53,112 bases of DNA. Source: Comamonadaceae bacterium (GTDB taxonomy: Bacteria; Pseudomonadota; Gammaproteobacteria; Burkholderiales; Burkholderiaceae_C). Below the pieces are notes generated by a model. The model saw only the letters and a list, made by a program, of their open reading frames with translations. It was not told the origin of the DNA and ran no database searches. Location: positions 1-53,112 of the forward strand of contig JAAFIW010000028.1 of the NCBI GenBank assembly GCA_013297875.1. The letters run 5' to 3'. Positions 35,101 to 41,910 of this stretch are shown piece after piece; position 1 is the stretch's first letter, and each line of letters starts with the position of its first letter. A program made the translations under genes and the position numbers.

Positions 35101-37316
35101 GCGGCCAGTGCGGCCATGAGGCGCAGCTTGAACTCGGGCTCCAGGTGGTGCTTGCCAAAGTCGCGCTCTAGCCATTGGGTGGCCACCAGGCTGTACAGCG
35201 CCGCGCCGTTGACGGTTTTGCCCTGCATGCGCAGAGCTTCCAGGCTGCTCAGGTGCTCGCTGAGCAGCTTGAGCGTCATGGGGCGCTGGGCCAGCTCGGG
35301 CAAGTTGTGAGTGGTGGCAATCAAATCAAGCGCGCGGGCGCTTTCCAGGCCAGGCAACACGGCGGCCAGGTATTGGGTGATTTGCGTTTCCGTGAGCGGG
35401 GTAAGCAACAGGGCTTGGTACCAATCAGCGCCTACCTTGCCCCGGTGCTGGCCAGTGAACAGGTTGCGCTGGTCAGCCAGGGTCTTGAAGAAGTTGGTTC
35501 GGCAAGACAGCAGCAGGCGAGGAAGCCGGACGCCATTGGCCGCGTCGGCCTCAGCGTCCGTCAACAGGGTGAGCAGACCGTTAACGAAGTTAGGGTGCTG
35601 TTTTTCGGTAAGGTGCACCAGGCATTCGTCCAGCCCGTCAATGATGAGTAGCGCGCCTTGAGCCAATAGGGTTTGCACATCGGCAAAGCGCGGCAGCGCC
35701 TGGCCGGGCGCGGTGAACCAGCCGCGGGTGATGAGGTTGTCAATCAGTGCCTGGGTGGTGGGCAGTGGCACCACAGCTTTGGGGTCGTGGTCGGCAAAAA
35801 GTGTCAGGTTGCGCAGATCGAAATACAGGGGTTCGCGGGCCCAGGTGGGTGGGTTGGCTTGCTGGCGCAGGTCGCGCAGGTCTTTGTACAGGCCCTGGCA
35901 ATTGATGGTTTTGCCCATGCCATATTCGCCCAGCAGGGCAAATACGGCAGGGGCTTTGTCGTCTTGAAGCCAGAGCAGCAGGGCTTCGCGTACGGAGGGG
36001 GCTTGGTTGGCGGCGGCGGGCGGTTTTTGGCCCATGCTTTGAGCGGTGGGCAGTTGCTCAATCAGGTGGCGAATGTTGTCCAGGTCTTGGGTGCGGGCGG
36101 TGGCGGGTAGTACAGCAGTTTTTAGGTGTTTTGGTGGTTCCGCCCAGGGATTACTTGCTGGAGCAGCTTCCAAAAAGATAGCGCTGTAGGCCACTAGCGC
36201 CGCATGGGTGGCGGCACGCTGTTGCAGGGCTTGCTTGTCTTCGTCGCTGCCGGTGGCTTTGGTGCCATCGCCCCAGTCGCTGGTGCCTTTAACCACCACC
36301 CAGTCGACTTTTTCGTCGTGGCAGGCGGTGACCAGGCCGGTGCTTTCCATGTCGCCGCCGATGTGGGTGGGGAACTCTTGGTTCAGGTGCTCGCGAAACG
36401 CGGCGTTGTCCAGCAGCTTTTCGCCGCAGACCAGCAGGCCTTTGTGCAGCTTGAAGCCTTGGGGTGGGTGCTGGGTGCAGCGCTCCAGCCAGCGGCTGGC
36501 GGCGGGCACTTTTTCGCCGCGCCAGGTGTGGCTGCCGTTTTCGTTGTGGCGCTCGGACTCGTAGGTTTGCACTTGGCTTGAAAGCAGCACATCGCCCAGT
36601 TGTTGTTTGCCGTCGTTGCGGCCAAAGGCAATGCCGAGGGCAATCACGGCGCTTGGGCGGTGGTGGGCAATGGCTTTGAGGGTGCGCTGCAAGGCGGCAC
36701 CTACCCGAACGCTGCCCATTTGGCTGCGAAAGGCGATCAAGGGGCGCTGGTCGGCGTAGCCCAGCAGCTCGTAGGGGTAGCCGTCGCGCTCAAAGGTTTG
36801 CGTGGGGCCCAGGCTTTGGAACACCTGGCGCAAGGCGGCGGTCTCGTTGTCGTTCACGGTGATCAGCAGCACGGGCTCGTGGCCGGGCGCAGACTGGCCC
36901 AGCAGCTGCGGCGGCAGCGCGGGGCTTGCGTAGCGCGGGCCAGCGCCCTCCAGGTCGTGCGTGCGGGCCTCGGCCAAGTTGCCCACCGTGCCGGTGAACC
37001 ACAGGTGGTGCGACAGCGCCTGGTTTTTGCGCTGCACCTCCAGGCGCAGGCGCAGGGTTTCGGGAATGTCGGCGTCTGCCTGCACATCGTTGAGGCGCAT
37101 CACCAGCTTGCGCAACGATGTTTCGGCGTTGGCGGCCGGGGTGTCGGCACCAAACAGCAGGGGCAGGGCTTCTGTGACGGCCAGCTTGTGGTCAAGCGCA
37201 GACAAACGGTTGGCCAGGGTTTGCAGCCGCTGCAGGTCGCTGGGGGTGGCCAACCCGCGCTGCTGCAGCACGGCCAGCGCGGCCTGGGCGGCGCGGGTAG
37301 GCAAGGGCGCGCTCAT
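32193..37316 (-). CDS. PNP-NACHT-pentapeptide-WD40 STAND NTPase (bacterial NLR-like)
   Basis: A 1707-residue protein. Residues ~148-385 are a PNP_UDP/MTAN-type nucleosidase or phosphorylase domain with GGDMESTG (320-327) and KGTSDWGD (343-350), matching the substrate- and acid-catalyst segments of MTA/SAH nucleosidase. A NACHT NTPase follows: Walker A GEYGMGKT (463-470), Walker B LLIIDGLDE (556-564), sensor-like LLLSCRTNFF (601-610) and the winged-helix signature FAHSSLAEFFLARYL (808-822). Residues ~934-1000 are pentapeptide-like. Residues ~1044-1639 hold 14 WD40 repeats (e.g. HDGTHVVSGSRDKTVRVWN), enough for two seven-bladed propellers. The linker at ~377-400 resembles the dispersed repeat. 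No membrane segment. By analogy with bacterial NACHT defence proteins and fungal PNP-NACHT-WD NLRs: WD40 senses, NACHT oligomerises, PNP consumes a nucleoside or nucleotide. The start overlaps the stop of a small membrane-protein gene (ATGA). Confidence 0.9.
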   Translation of the reverse strand: MSAPLPTRAAQAALAVLQQRGLATPSDLQRLQTLANRLSALDHKLAVTEALPLLFGADTPAANAETSLRKLVMRLNDVQADADIPETLRLRLEVQRKNQALSHHLWFTGTVGNLAEARTHDLEGAGPRYASPALPPQLLGQSAPGHEPVLLITVNDNETAALRQVFQSLGPTQTFERDGYPYELLGYADQRPLIAFRSQMGSVRVGAALQRTLKAIAHHRPSAVIALGIAFGRNDGKQQLGDVLLSSQVQTYESERHNENGSHTWRGEKVPAASRWLERCTQHPPQGFKLHKGLLVCGEKLLDNAAFREHLNQEFPTHIGGDMESTGLVTACHDEKVDWVVVKGTSDWGDGTKATGSDEDKQALQQRAATHAALVAYSAIFLEAAPASNPWAEPPKHLKTAVLPATARTQDLDNIRHLIEQLPTAQSMGQKPPAAANQAPSVREALLLWLQDDKAPAVFALLGEYGMGKTINCQGLYKDLRDLRQQANPPTWAREPLYFDLRNLTLFADHDPKAVVPLPTTQALIDNLITRGWFTAPGQALPRFADVQTLLAQGALLIIDGLDECLVHLTEKQHPNFVNGLLTLLTDAEADAANGVRLPRLLLSCRTNFFKTLADQRNLFTGQHRGKVGADWYQALLLTPLTETQITQYLAAVLPGLESARALDLIATTHNLPELAQRPMTLKLLSEHLSSLEALRMQGKTVNGAALYSLVATQWLERDFGKHHLEPEFKLRLMAALAAHIWKSKVRSLGYQALHTWFHQWRETQPDLAQRYAPAAYNQIKLEEDLRTATFVVRQDGDGEQQAEGFRFAHSSLAEFFLARYLADAVMANLPEHWALPIPSAETLHFLGELLALDQERLKLEQPIAPSLQTTLNTWRTAYRPQASELMLKYALIGKPGDLAPRPLLAGFVLTGAELSEWVFGNPIQPPDQPLLPMQACDFSSAQLRAAQFHHVRLDGSRFDGAVLDVAAFQHCSATGTQWQKASLVGTVLRQCDLRQAEWEPEGKRYRVQVVGCKDTQSEASLRLQGASPPPPGVSDAQLTFMNGHRRDGDRSRTYSINSVAFSRHGSRLASGSDDATVRLWDASTGELLQTLAGHQFVVTGVAWSYDDSRIASSSRDGMVRIWDAAAGLMLHSLTSQDGWFTCVAFSSDGNIAAGSTNGSVWLWNVATGQLLHRLTGHSNEISSVAFSIDGASIASGSHDHTVRLWCTATGRLQQTMVGHSNRVTSVGFTSDGACIVSGSSDRTVRIWNAGTGRWLNNLTEHDIGVNSLAFSGYGSRIASSDGNTVRVFDITTGQWLLSILSSQAPVKCVAFSNSSTHIAYGDDDGSVWLRDGINGRPLHTLTQQDFGVNSVAFARDGACIASCSKGKTQRLWDIATGELLNTFSRLDLLVTSIEYTAHGAYTVSGTRFNTILVWDTGTGKLLRTLTGHQAGLTGIALSADGTRIASSSFDRTVRIWNIETGQLLHILKNHGDGATSVAFSHDGTHVVSGSRDKTVRVWNTKTGQLQRALLGVEDAVTSVAFLGNSMRIAAGSLDATVRLWDITTGQLLHTLTGHDNWVTSVSSSGDGSLVASGSYDNTVRIWDVTSGMLVRVLKGHSDWVNSVAFSQDGKHIISGSDDTTLRLWDAATGQQLRAHWAGTLGTVPSHATWRPPATETGLPEFDKSPATDGGALLSASGDAWRMLAWRIWDHPSAPGQWTQLPLDVYD
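36115..36186 (+). repeat. Degenerate dispersed repeat in the STAND linker
   Basis: Read on the coding strand, GAAGCTGCTCCAGCAAGTAA then TCCCTGGGCGGAACC aligns with the family consensus GATAGCTGCTTGAGCAGTAT, TTACATGGGCTGATGGCC. It codes for the PNP-NACHT linker (EAAPASNPWAEPPK). The match is weaker than in other copies. Confidence 0.5.
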
Positions 37317-37444
37317 TTGCGCAGCTTCCAGACCAGCACCAAAATCGCCACCGCCAGAACCACGATGGCCATGGCCAGCAGGTTTTGCATGGGTAAGTGG
37401 AAGAAATTCTCAATGAAACTGGGCAGCTGAATGTCGATTTTCAT
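37313..37444 (-). CDS. 43-residue single-pass membrane protein coupled to the STAND gene
   Basis: ATG at 37442-37444 with GGAG six bases upstream (an ATG one codon earlier is also possible). The product begins MKIDIQLPSFIENFFHLPMQ and continues into one transmembrane helix (NLLAMAIVVLAVAILVLVW) with a basic KLRK tail, so N-out/C-in topology is likely. Its TGA overlaps the ATG of the STAND gene (ATGA), a hallmark of translational coupling. No family recognised. It could anchor, sense for, or restrain the STAND protein, or act as a membrane effector; all are inference from context. Confidence 0.75.
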   Translation of the reverse strand: MKIDIQLPSFIENFFHLPMQNLLAMAIVVLAVAILVLVWKLRK

Positions 37445-37472
37445 CATGCGCTCCGGGAGTGGTGATGGGGAG

Positions 37473-37504
37473 TTTATGTTGTTTGGAACAATTTTAGAAC
37501 AATT
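37473..37504 (-). promoter_or_regulatory. Candidate promoter/operator of the STAND cassette
   Basis: On the coding strand TTGTTC (37502-37497) and CATAAA (37478-37473) are 18 bp apart, an acceptable sigma-70 spacing, about 30 bp before the small gene's start codon. GAACAATT occurs twice, 11 bp apart (37486-37493, 37497-37504), and TTGTT-TGG-AACAA forms a palindrome at 37479-37491. The AT-rich character stands out from the surrounding sequence. Confidence 0.4.
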
Positions 37505-37555
37505 ATTTCAGCTCAGCTTCACGCGCGCAGCGTGTCGCCTGGTGCTGGGATTACT

Positions 37556-37617
37556 ACGCTTTTGATAGCTGCCTGAGCAATGAATCTCTGGGCTGAACCC
37601 GTTTTTTGCTCAAAATC
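37556..37617 (-). repeat. Dispersed repeat, copy 9 (5' flank of the STAND cassette)
   Basis: TTTGATAGCTGCCTGAGCAA then TGAATCTCTGGGCTGAACCC and TTTTTTGCTCAAAA. Near-identical partner of copy 8; it ends eight bases before the stop codon of the CoxE-like gene. Confidence 0.85.
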
Positions 37618-37624
37618 AGGCTGA

Positions 37625-38869
37625 CTACCGCCGCATCACCTGTGCCAGGCTACTGGCCAGCTCCTGCAAGCTGGACAGGTTGTGCACCGCCAGCATGCCG
37701 TGCGCGTGCTGGTGCAAAGCCGCCGCGCCGCGCGCCACCGGCTGGTAGCCCTCAAAGCGCAGCAGGGGGTTCAGCCAGACCAGGCGGCGGCAGCGGCGGG
37801 TCAGCCAGGCCAGCTCGTGTTGCAACACGGCAGGCTCGCCGGTGTCCAGGCCGTCGCTGATCAAGAGCACCAGGGTGCGGCGGCCGACCAGGCGGCGGGT
37901 GTGTTGCTGGCGCAAGGTCGTCAGGCTGTCGCCCAGGCGGGTACCGCCAGCAAAGTCGTCGATGGCGGCACTGGCAGCGGCCAGCATGGCGTCGGTGTCA
38001 CCCAGGCGGAAGGCGGGGCTGAGATCGGTCAGGTGCGTGCCAAAGGCAAACACATCGCGCCGCCGGTGATTGGCGGTGGCGCTGTGCAAAAACGCCAGCA
38101 GCAGGCGGGCGTAGCGCTCCATCGAGCCCGACACATCGACCAGCACCAACAGCGGCAGCGGCTGCTCGCAGCGCGCCAGGCGCGGCAGGCGCAGCAGCTC
38201 GCCGCCGGTGCGGGAGGCAGCGCGCATCACACCCGGAAAATACAGGCGCGCGCCGCGTGGGCCGGGGCGGGTACGGCGCATGGGCACCTGCGGCACGGGC
38301 AGGGTCACCTCACGCGCCAGTTGCTGCACCAGGTGGAATTCGCTGGCGCTCAGGGCATTGAAATCGGCGTGTTTGAGCACCTGCAGGTCGCTGGCGGTCA
38401 TGGCCGCATCGAACTCTACTTTTTGATCTTCCTGCTTGGGCTTGGCGGGCTGGCCAAAGGCCTTTTGCGGCTGCAAGGCCTCGCGCACGCGCGGCCTGCG
38501 CTTGCTGGGCTCGGCCCGGCCCTCGGCACTGGGCAAGAGCTGGGCCAGCAGCTTGCTGGCCATGTCGGGGTTGCGAAAGTACAGGTCAAACAGCTCGCGA
38601 AACACCGCGCGGTCGGCCTCGCGGCTGACCAGCACCGCCTCCAGCGCGGCACCCAGGTCGGGCCGAGAGCCCAGGCCCACCAGCAGCGCCGCCTGCTGCG
38701 CCAGCGCCATGCGCGCGCTGTCGGCCGGCACGCCCGCGCGGCGCAGCGCACGGCCAAAGCCGGTGAGGTTGTTGGCCAGTTTGCCGGTGCGGGAGTCGCC
38801 GAGTTGCATGGGGGTCAGGGTCGGTTGGTGCAGATGGGCTGCGGATGGCTGCATATTAGGCCGAACCAT
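37625..38869 (-). CDS. CoxE-like VWA domain protein
   Basis: A 414-residue protein. The C-terminal half is a von Willebrand A domain with a MIDAS motif DVSGSM (~245) and a downstream SDGLDTGEP; the N-terminal part (LTGFGRALRRAGVPADSARM, FRELFDLYFRNPDMASKLL) matches the CoxE/DUF58-like family. CoxE proteins usually work with a MoxR-type AAA+ ATPase (CoxD) in inserting metals or activating enzymes. No such ATPase lies in this window, so this copy is an orphan here. Starts at 38869, 38854 or 38809 are possible; none has a good ribosome binding site. Same strand as the STAND cassette but separated by 180 bp and a repeat. Confidence 0.82.
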   Translation of the reverse strand: MVRPNMQPSAAHLHQPTLTPMQLGDSRTGKLANNLTGFGRALRRAGVPADSARMALAQQAALLVGLGSRPDLGAALEAVLVSREADRAVFRELFDLYFRNPDMASKLLAQLLPSAEGRAEPSKRRPRVREALQPQKAFGQPAKPKQEDQKVEFDAAMTASDLQVLKHADFNALSASEFHLVQQLAREVTLPVPQVPMRRTRPGPRGARLYFPGVMRAASRTGGELLRLPRLARCEQPLPLLVLVDVSGSMERYARLLLAFLHSATANHRRRDVFAFGTHLTDLSPAFRLGDTDAMLAAASAAIDDFAGGTRLGDSLTTLRQQHTRRLVGRRTLVLLISDGLDTGEPAVLQHELAWLTRRCRRLVWLNPLLRFEGYQPVARGAAALHQHAHGMLAVHNLSSLQELASSLAQVMRR

Positions 38870-38903
38870 TCCAGGCGGCTGAGACAGACCGGGGCAGACG
38901 ATC

Positions 38904-39992
38904 TCAATCGTGGCTCAGCAGGTCACCGAAGACGGTGTGCTCGCCCTCCCGGCGATCAACGCCAGGCGCGTCATACAGCACGAGCCAGCGCGCTTGGCCG
39001 CCCGACAGCGTCGGCGGCAGGTCACAAATGGCTTCGGCACGGTTGGTGCCACGGCCATGTGGCAGTGGCACCGACTCGGTCAACGCCCTCTCGAAACGCG
39101 CTGGCTCGCGGTTGGCTGCCAGCAAGGGCCGTGCGGCAGGCCACTTGAAGACGCGGATGTCGCCATTCAGCACCATCGTCGGGCCGGCCAGGATGTACAG
39201 GTCGTCGCCGGAGAAGTGCAGGTCCCGCACGCCCAGGCCGTCAAGCTGCAGGAAATGCTTGCGGATCATCGTGCCGCTGTCGTCCAGGGGCGCAAGGCGC
39301 AGTTGGTCACCGCGGGCCTCAACGGCGATCTCAAGCAGCGCCGACCAGCCGCGCAGCACCGGGCCGCGCAGGCCCAACAACAGCCGACTGCCATCCACGG
39401 CCAGGCCTTCGATGTCCAAGCCGTTGTCCTTGCCCGGGATGGCCATGTAGGGTCCGAAGTGGGGGTCGTCGGCCAGCGCACGGGTGAGCAGGTTGTTTTG
39501 CGCATCTCCCTTCAGGCGCAGCGCACGCCGACCGTCCTGCGCCAGCCGTACCAGACAGGGCTCGCCCTGGGCGTCGGGCTCGATGGGCAGGCAGGCCAGC
39601 AGGCGCCGGTTGCCGTCAAGCGCCACCTTGGCCAGCCGCTTGGCGTTGTCAGCGTGGTCCCGGTCATGCCTGGCATTCTTGCGCTTCAGGCCATGCGAGC
39701 CGACCACCCACAGGAAGCCATCAACCACAGCCATGCCTTCCAGATCGGCCTCTTCTTCTGACGTGCCGGGCAGGTCCAGCAGATCGGCAAGCGGGAAGTC
39801 GCGCACCTGGCCAAAGCGCAGCGTCTCGCCGCCCACGGTGTCGAGCCGACGCAGGCGATCCAGGCCGCAGGCTTCATCGCCTGCCACCCAGAGCCAGTCG
39901 CCGGTGAAGGCCGCGCCTGAAAGATTGGTTCGGACCAGGGAGTCGGGAGCGAACTCCAGACGGACGGCATTGGCGGTTCGAGCGTTGGGCAT
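38904..39992 (-). CDS. DUF3616 domain protein
   Basis: A 362-residue protein fitting the DUF3616 family (propeller-like, unknown role). Seen: SGAAFTGDWLWVAGDEACGL, DLEGMAVVDGFLWVVGSHG, GLDIEGLAVDGSRLLLGLRG and LDGLGVRDLHFSGDDLYILA, which repeat a strand-rich LEGMAV-type unit. I chose the ATG at 39990-39992 because GGAG lies nine bases upstream; the open frame runs 67 codons further into low-complexity sequence. No signal peptide. It precedes the CoxE-like gene by 34 bp on the same strand; an operon is possible. Confidence 0.8.
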   Translation of the reverse strand: MPNARTANAVRLEFAPDSLVRTNLSGAAFTGDWLWVAGDEACGLDRLRRLDTVGGETLRFGQVRDFPLADLLDLPGTSEEEADLEGMAVVDGFLWVVGSHGLKRKNARHDRDHADNAKRLAKVALDGNRRLLACLPIEPDAQGEPCLVRLAQDGRRALRLKGDAQNNLLTRALADDPHFGPYMAIPGKDNGLDIEGLAVDGSRLLLGLRGPVLRGWSALLEIAVEARGDQLRLAPLDDSGTMIRKHFLQLDGLGVRDLHFSGDDLYILAGPTMVLNGDIRVFKWPAARPLLAANREPARFERALTESVPLPHGRGTNRAEAICDLPPTLSGGQARWLVLYDAPGVDRREGEHTVFGDLLSHD

Positions 39993-40428
39993 CGGGTGCT
40001 TCTCCAAAGTGTGAAGTCTACGGTCGAAGCACCAGACTACGTTCAGGTTTATCCGAAGTTCTTGTTCCTGAAAGACTGCTTTTTCCAGAACCGTCAGGCA
40101 GCGCGCCCTTGCTGCCTGCGATGAGGCCACCGCGGGTGGCAGCCGCTGCACCCTTGGCGTTGAGTTCGCGGGCGTTGCTGGCGTAGCAGGCAAACCCCGC
40201 GTCGGCCAGTTTTTCGCCTTGCATCTGAACCTTGAGCGGTTTTGCAGAGGGTCTTTAACGATAAAAATGGCGTCCAGCCCTTGTGGAATATGCTCAAGCA
40301 GCTATATAAAGAGGAGCATCAGGGTGCAAGTCATCCATTTTTTTGCACAGCGATGTCACACCCGGCAGGCGTTTGCTGTCTAACTGAGCAGGCGCGCCAT
40401 GTCGCGCGGCCACCCACCAGGAATCTGC
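39993..40428. other. Intergenic region with one repeat and an uncertain small open frame
   Basis: A minus-strand frame 40018-40224 (68 codons, begins MQGEKLADAGFACYASNARE) has a weak AGG upstream and reads as Ala/Gly-rich protein-like sequence, but I recognise no family and it abuts the DUF3616 promoter region. It may be a gene remnant. The rest holds a dispersed repeat (40262-40320) and the leader of the thioesterase gene. Confidence 0.45.
40262..40320 (+). repeat. Dispersed repeat, copy 10
   Basis: CCAGCCCTTGTGGAATATGC then TCAAGCAGCTATATAAAGAG. Intergenic, upstream of the thioesterase gene. Confidence 0.85.
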
Positions 40429-40845
40429 ATGACACAACCCACCGATTGGCTCGCTACCTTGCAAGCCGTAAACCAAACCGCCGCGCTCCACCGATGGTGC
40501 GGTATTCAGGTGCTGCGCGCCGACCCCGGCGAGGCCGATGTGGGCTTGGCCTGGCGCCCCGACCTGGGTCAGCACACCGGCTTTCTGCACGCGGGCCTGA
40601 TGGGTGCGATGATCGAAACCGCTGGCGGCTATGCGGCTGCCACCCTGGTGGGCCAGGTGGTGGCCTCGCACTACTCGGTCAACTGCCTGCGCCCGGCAGT
40701 GGGCGATTCGTTTGTGGCGCGGGCGCGGGTGGTCAAGCCCGGCAAGCAGCAGACGTTTACGGCCTGCGATCTGTTTGCCATCAATGACGGGAAAGAAACG
40801 TTGGTGGCCACGGGGGAGACGGTGCTGTTGGCCGTGGTGGCTTGA
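40429..40845 (+). CDS. PaaI-type hotdog thioesterase
   Basis: A 138-residue hotdog-fold protein. HTGFLHAGLMGAMIETAGGY carries the HGG-like segment and helix of the PaaI/YbgC acyl-CoA thioesterase group, followed by SVNCLRPAVGDSFVARARVV, the typical strand of the family. I chose ATG 40429 (AGGA seven bases upstream); the frame extends ten codons further. It presumably hydrolyses acyl- or aryl-CoA esters in the cytoplasm; the substrate is unknown. Stops three bases before the convergent sigma-factor gene. Confidence 0.88.
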   Translation: MTQPTDWLATLQAVNQTAALHRWCGIQVLRADPGEADVGLAWRPDLGQHTGFLHAGLMGAMIETAGGYAAATLVGQVVASHYSVNCLRPAVGDSFVARARVVKPGKQQTFTACDLFAINDGKETLVATGETVLLAVVA

Positions 40846-40848
40846 CCG

Positions 40849-41709
40849 TCATGACTGAAGCGTGTGGGTGGGGGTCTGCGTGGTCAGCACCACCCGAATC
40901 GCTGCCAACAGCCGGTCTGGCGCGCGCCACTGCGGGTGGCTGCGCAGCACGGCGGCCATGTCGCTCATCTGCATGATTTGATCCAGCGCCTGTGCGGCGT
41001 GCGCACGCTCCTGGTCGTCCAGGCGCAAGGCGGGTGGCCGCTGCGGTTTACTTGAGCGCGCCAGGCACTGCAGGGCGTGCACCTGTTTTTCGCATTGGCA
41101 GGGTGCCTGTTGGTTGACCACGCCGCACGTGGCCTGAGAAAAACCGTCCAGCGCATGGCGGGCGCGCGACAGGCGTTTGCGGTAGGCGGCGGCTGTGATG
41201 TCCATCACCTGCGCGGCCTCGTGCGATTCCAGGCCAAAGACCGCATCCAGCAGATAGACCAGGCGGTGCTCGCGGTCCAGGCGCATCAGCATGCCCTGGG
41301 TGCAGGTGATTGCCATCTCGCGGGCCGCCAGTTTTTCGTCGGGTTGCAGCGCCCGGTTGTCCCAGGTGTCGCGGCCCAAGTCCAGCCCCGCCTGCAGGGT
41401 TTCGCTTAAGGACTCAAACGACACCTCGGGCACCTCGCGGGTGCGCGTGACGGCGTTCAGCAGGTGGTTGCGCGCCACCTGATAAACCCAGGTGGTAAAG
41501 GCCGCTTCGCCTTTGAAGCTGCCCAGGTGTGTGGTGACTTTGAGCAGGATTTCCTGGCACGCATCGGCTGCGTCGTCGCGGTTGCCCAGCATGCGCACGC
41601 ACAGGTTAAACACGCCGGGTTGGATGGTGACCAGCAGCTTGTCCAGCGCCCGCAAATCGCCTTGCGTGGCCTGCTGGAGCACTTGTTCGTCAACAGGGGT
41701 GATTTTCAT
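40849..41709 (-). CDS. ECF-type RNA polymerase sigma factor with Cys-containing tail
   Basis: A 286-residue sigma-70 family protein. Region 2 (~10-85: LDKLLVTIQPGVFNLCVRML, DAADACQEILLKVTTHLGSF, FTTWVYQVARNHLLN) and region 4 (~140-190: LVYLLDAVFGLESHEAAQVM, DITAAAYRKRLSRARHAL) are clear. A C-terminal extension of about 95 residues contains CGVVNQQAPCQC and a further Cys, which could bind zinc or sense redox state (inference). ECF factors are ~190 residues, so this is a longer subtype with a built-in regulatory tail. No anti-sigma gene adjoins. The next upstream gene on the same strand (41909-42688) may be a target or companion. Confidence 0.85.
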   Translation of the reverse strand: MKITPVDEQVLQQATQGDLRALDKLLVTIQPGVFNLCVRMLGNRDDAADACQEILLKVTTHLGSFKGEAAFTTWVYQVARNHLLNAVTRTREVPEVSFESLSETLQAGLDLGRDTWDNRALQPDEKLAAREMAITCTQGMLMRLDREHRLVYLLDAVFGLESHEAAQVMDITAAAYRKRLSRARHALDGFSQATCGVVNQQAPCQCEKQVHALQCLARSSKPQRPPALRLDDQERAHAAQALDQIMQMSDMAAVLRSHPQWRAPDRLLAAIRVVLTTQTPTHTLQS

Positions 41710-41725
41710 GGGGGTTTTTCATTGT

Positions 41726-41910
41726 GTTTATCCCAGAATTTCCATTAGGGTTTGGATAGACAACGGATGCAGTTGCCAGGCAGTTTTAACCCGACTGAGG
41801 AGCTCATGGCGCGCGCCATGGGCGACGAAGAGGGGCGAAAATGGCCGCAAATGCGCCGTTGGAATCCAAACAGCACCGAAGGTGCGCCTAATGGAAAATC
41901 TGGGTTTATC
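41726..41910. mobile_element. Small inverted-repeat element between the sigma factor and YdhR-like genes
   Basis: The ends match as inverted repeats over 18 bp with one mismatch (CCTAATGGAAAATCTGGG on the right, 41887-41904; partner at 41732-41749). The ~185-bp unit fills the intergenic space and its right end overlaps the stop codon of the next gene. A related end sequence occurs at 52986-53002. No transposase; MITE-like or a duplicated regulatory hairpin. Confidence 0.6.

Noticed and set aside
37682-39148. 488-codon plus-strand open frame opposite the CoxE-like gene
   Set aside because: Spans two minus-strand genes with clear domains; a shadow frame.
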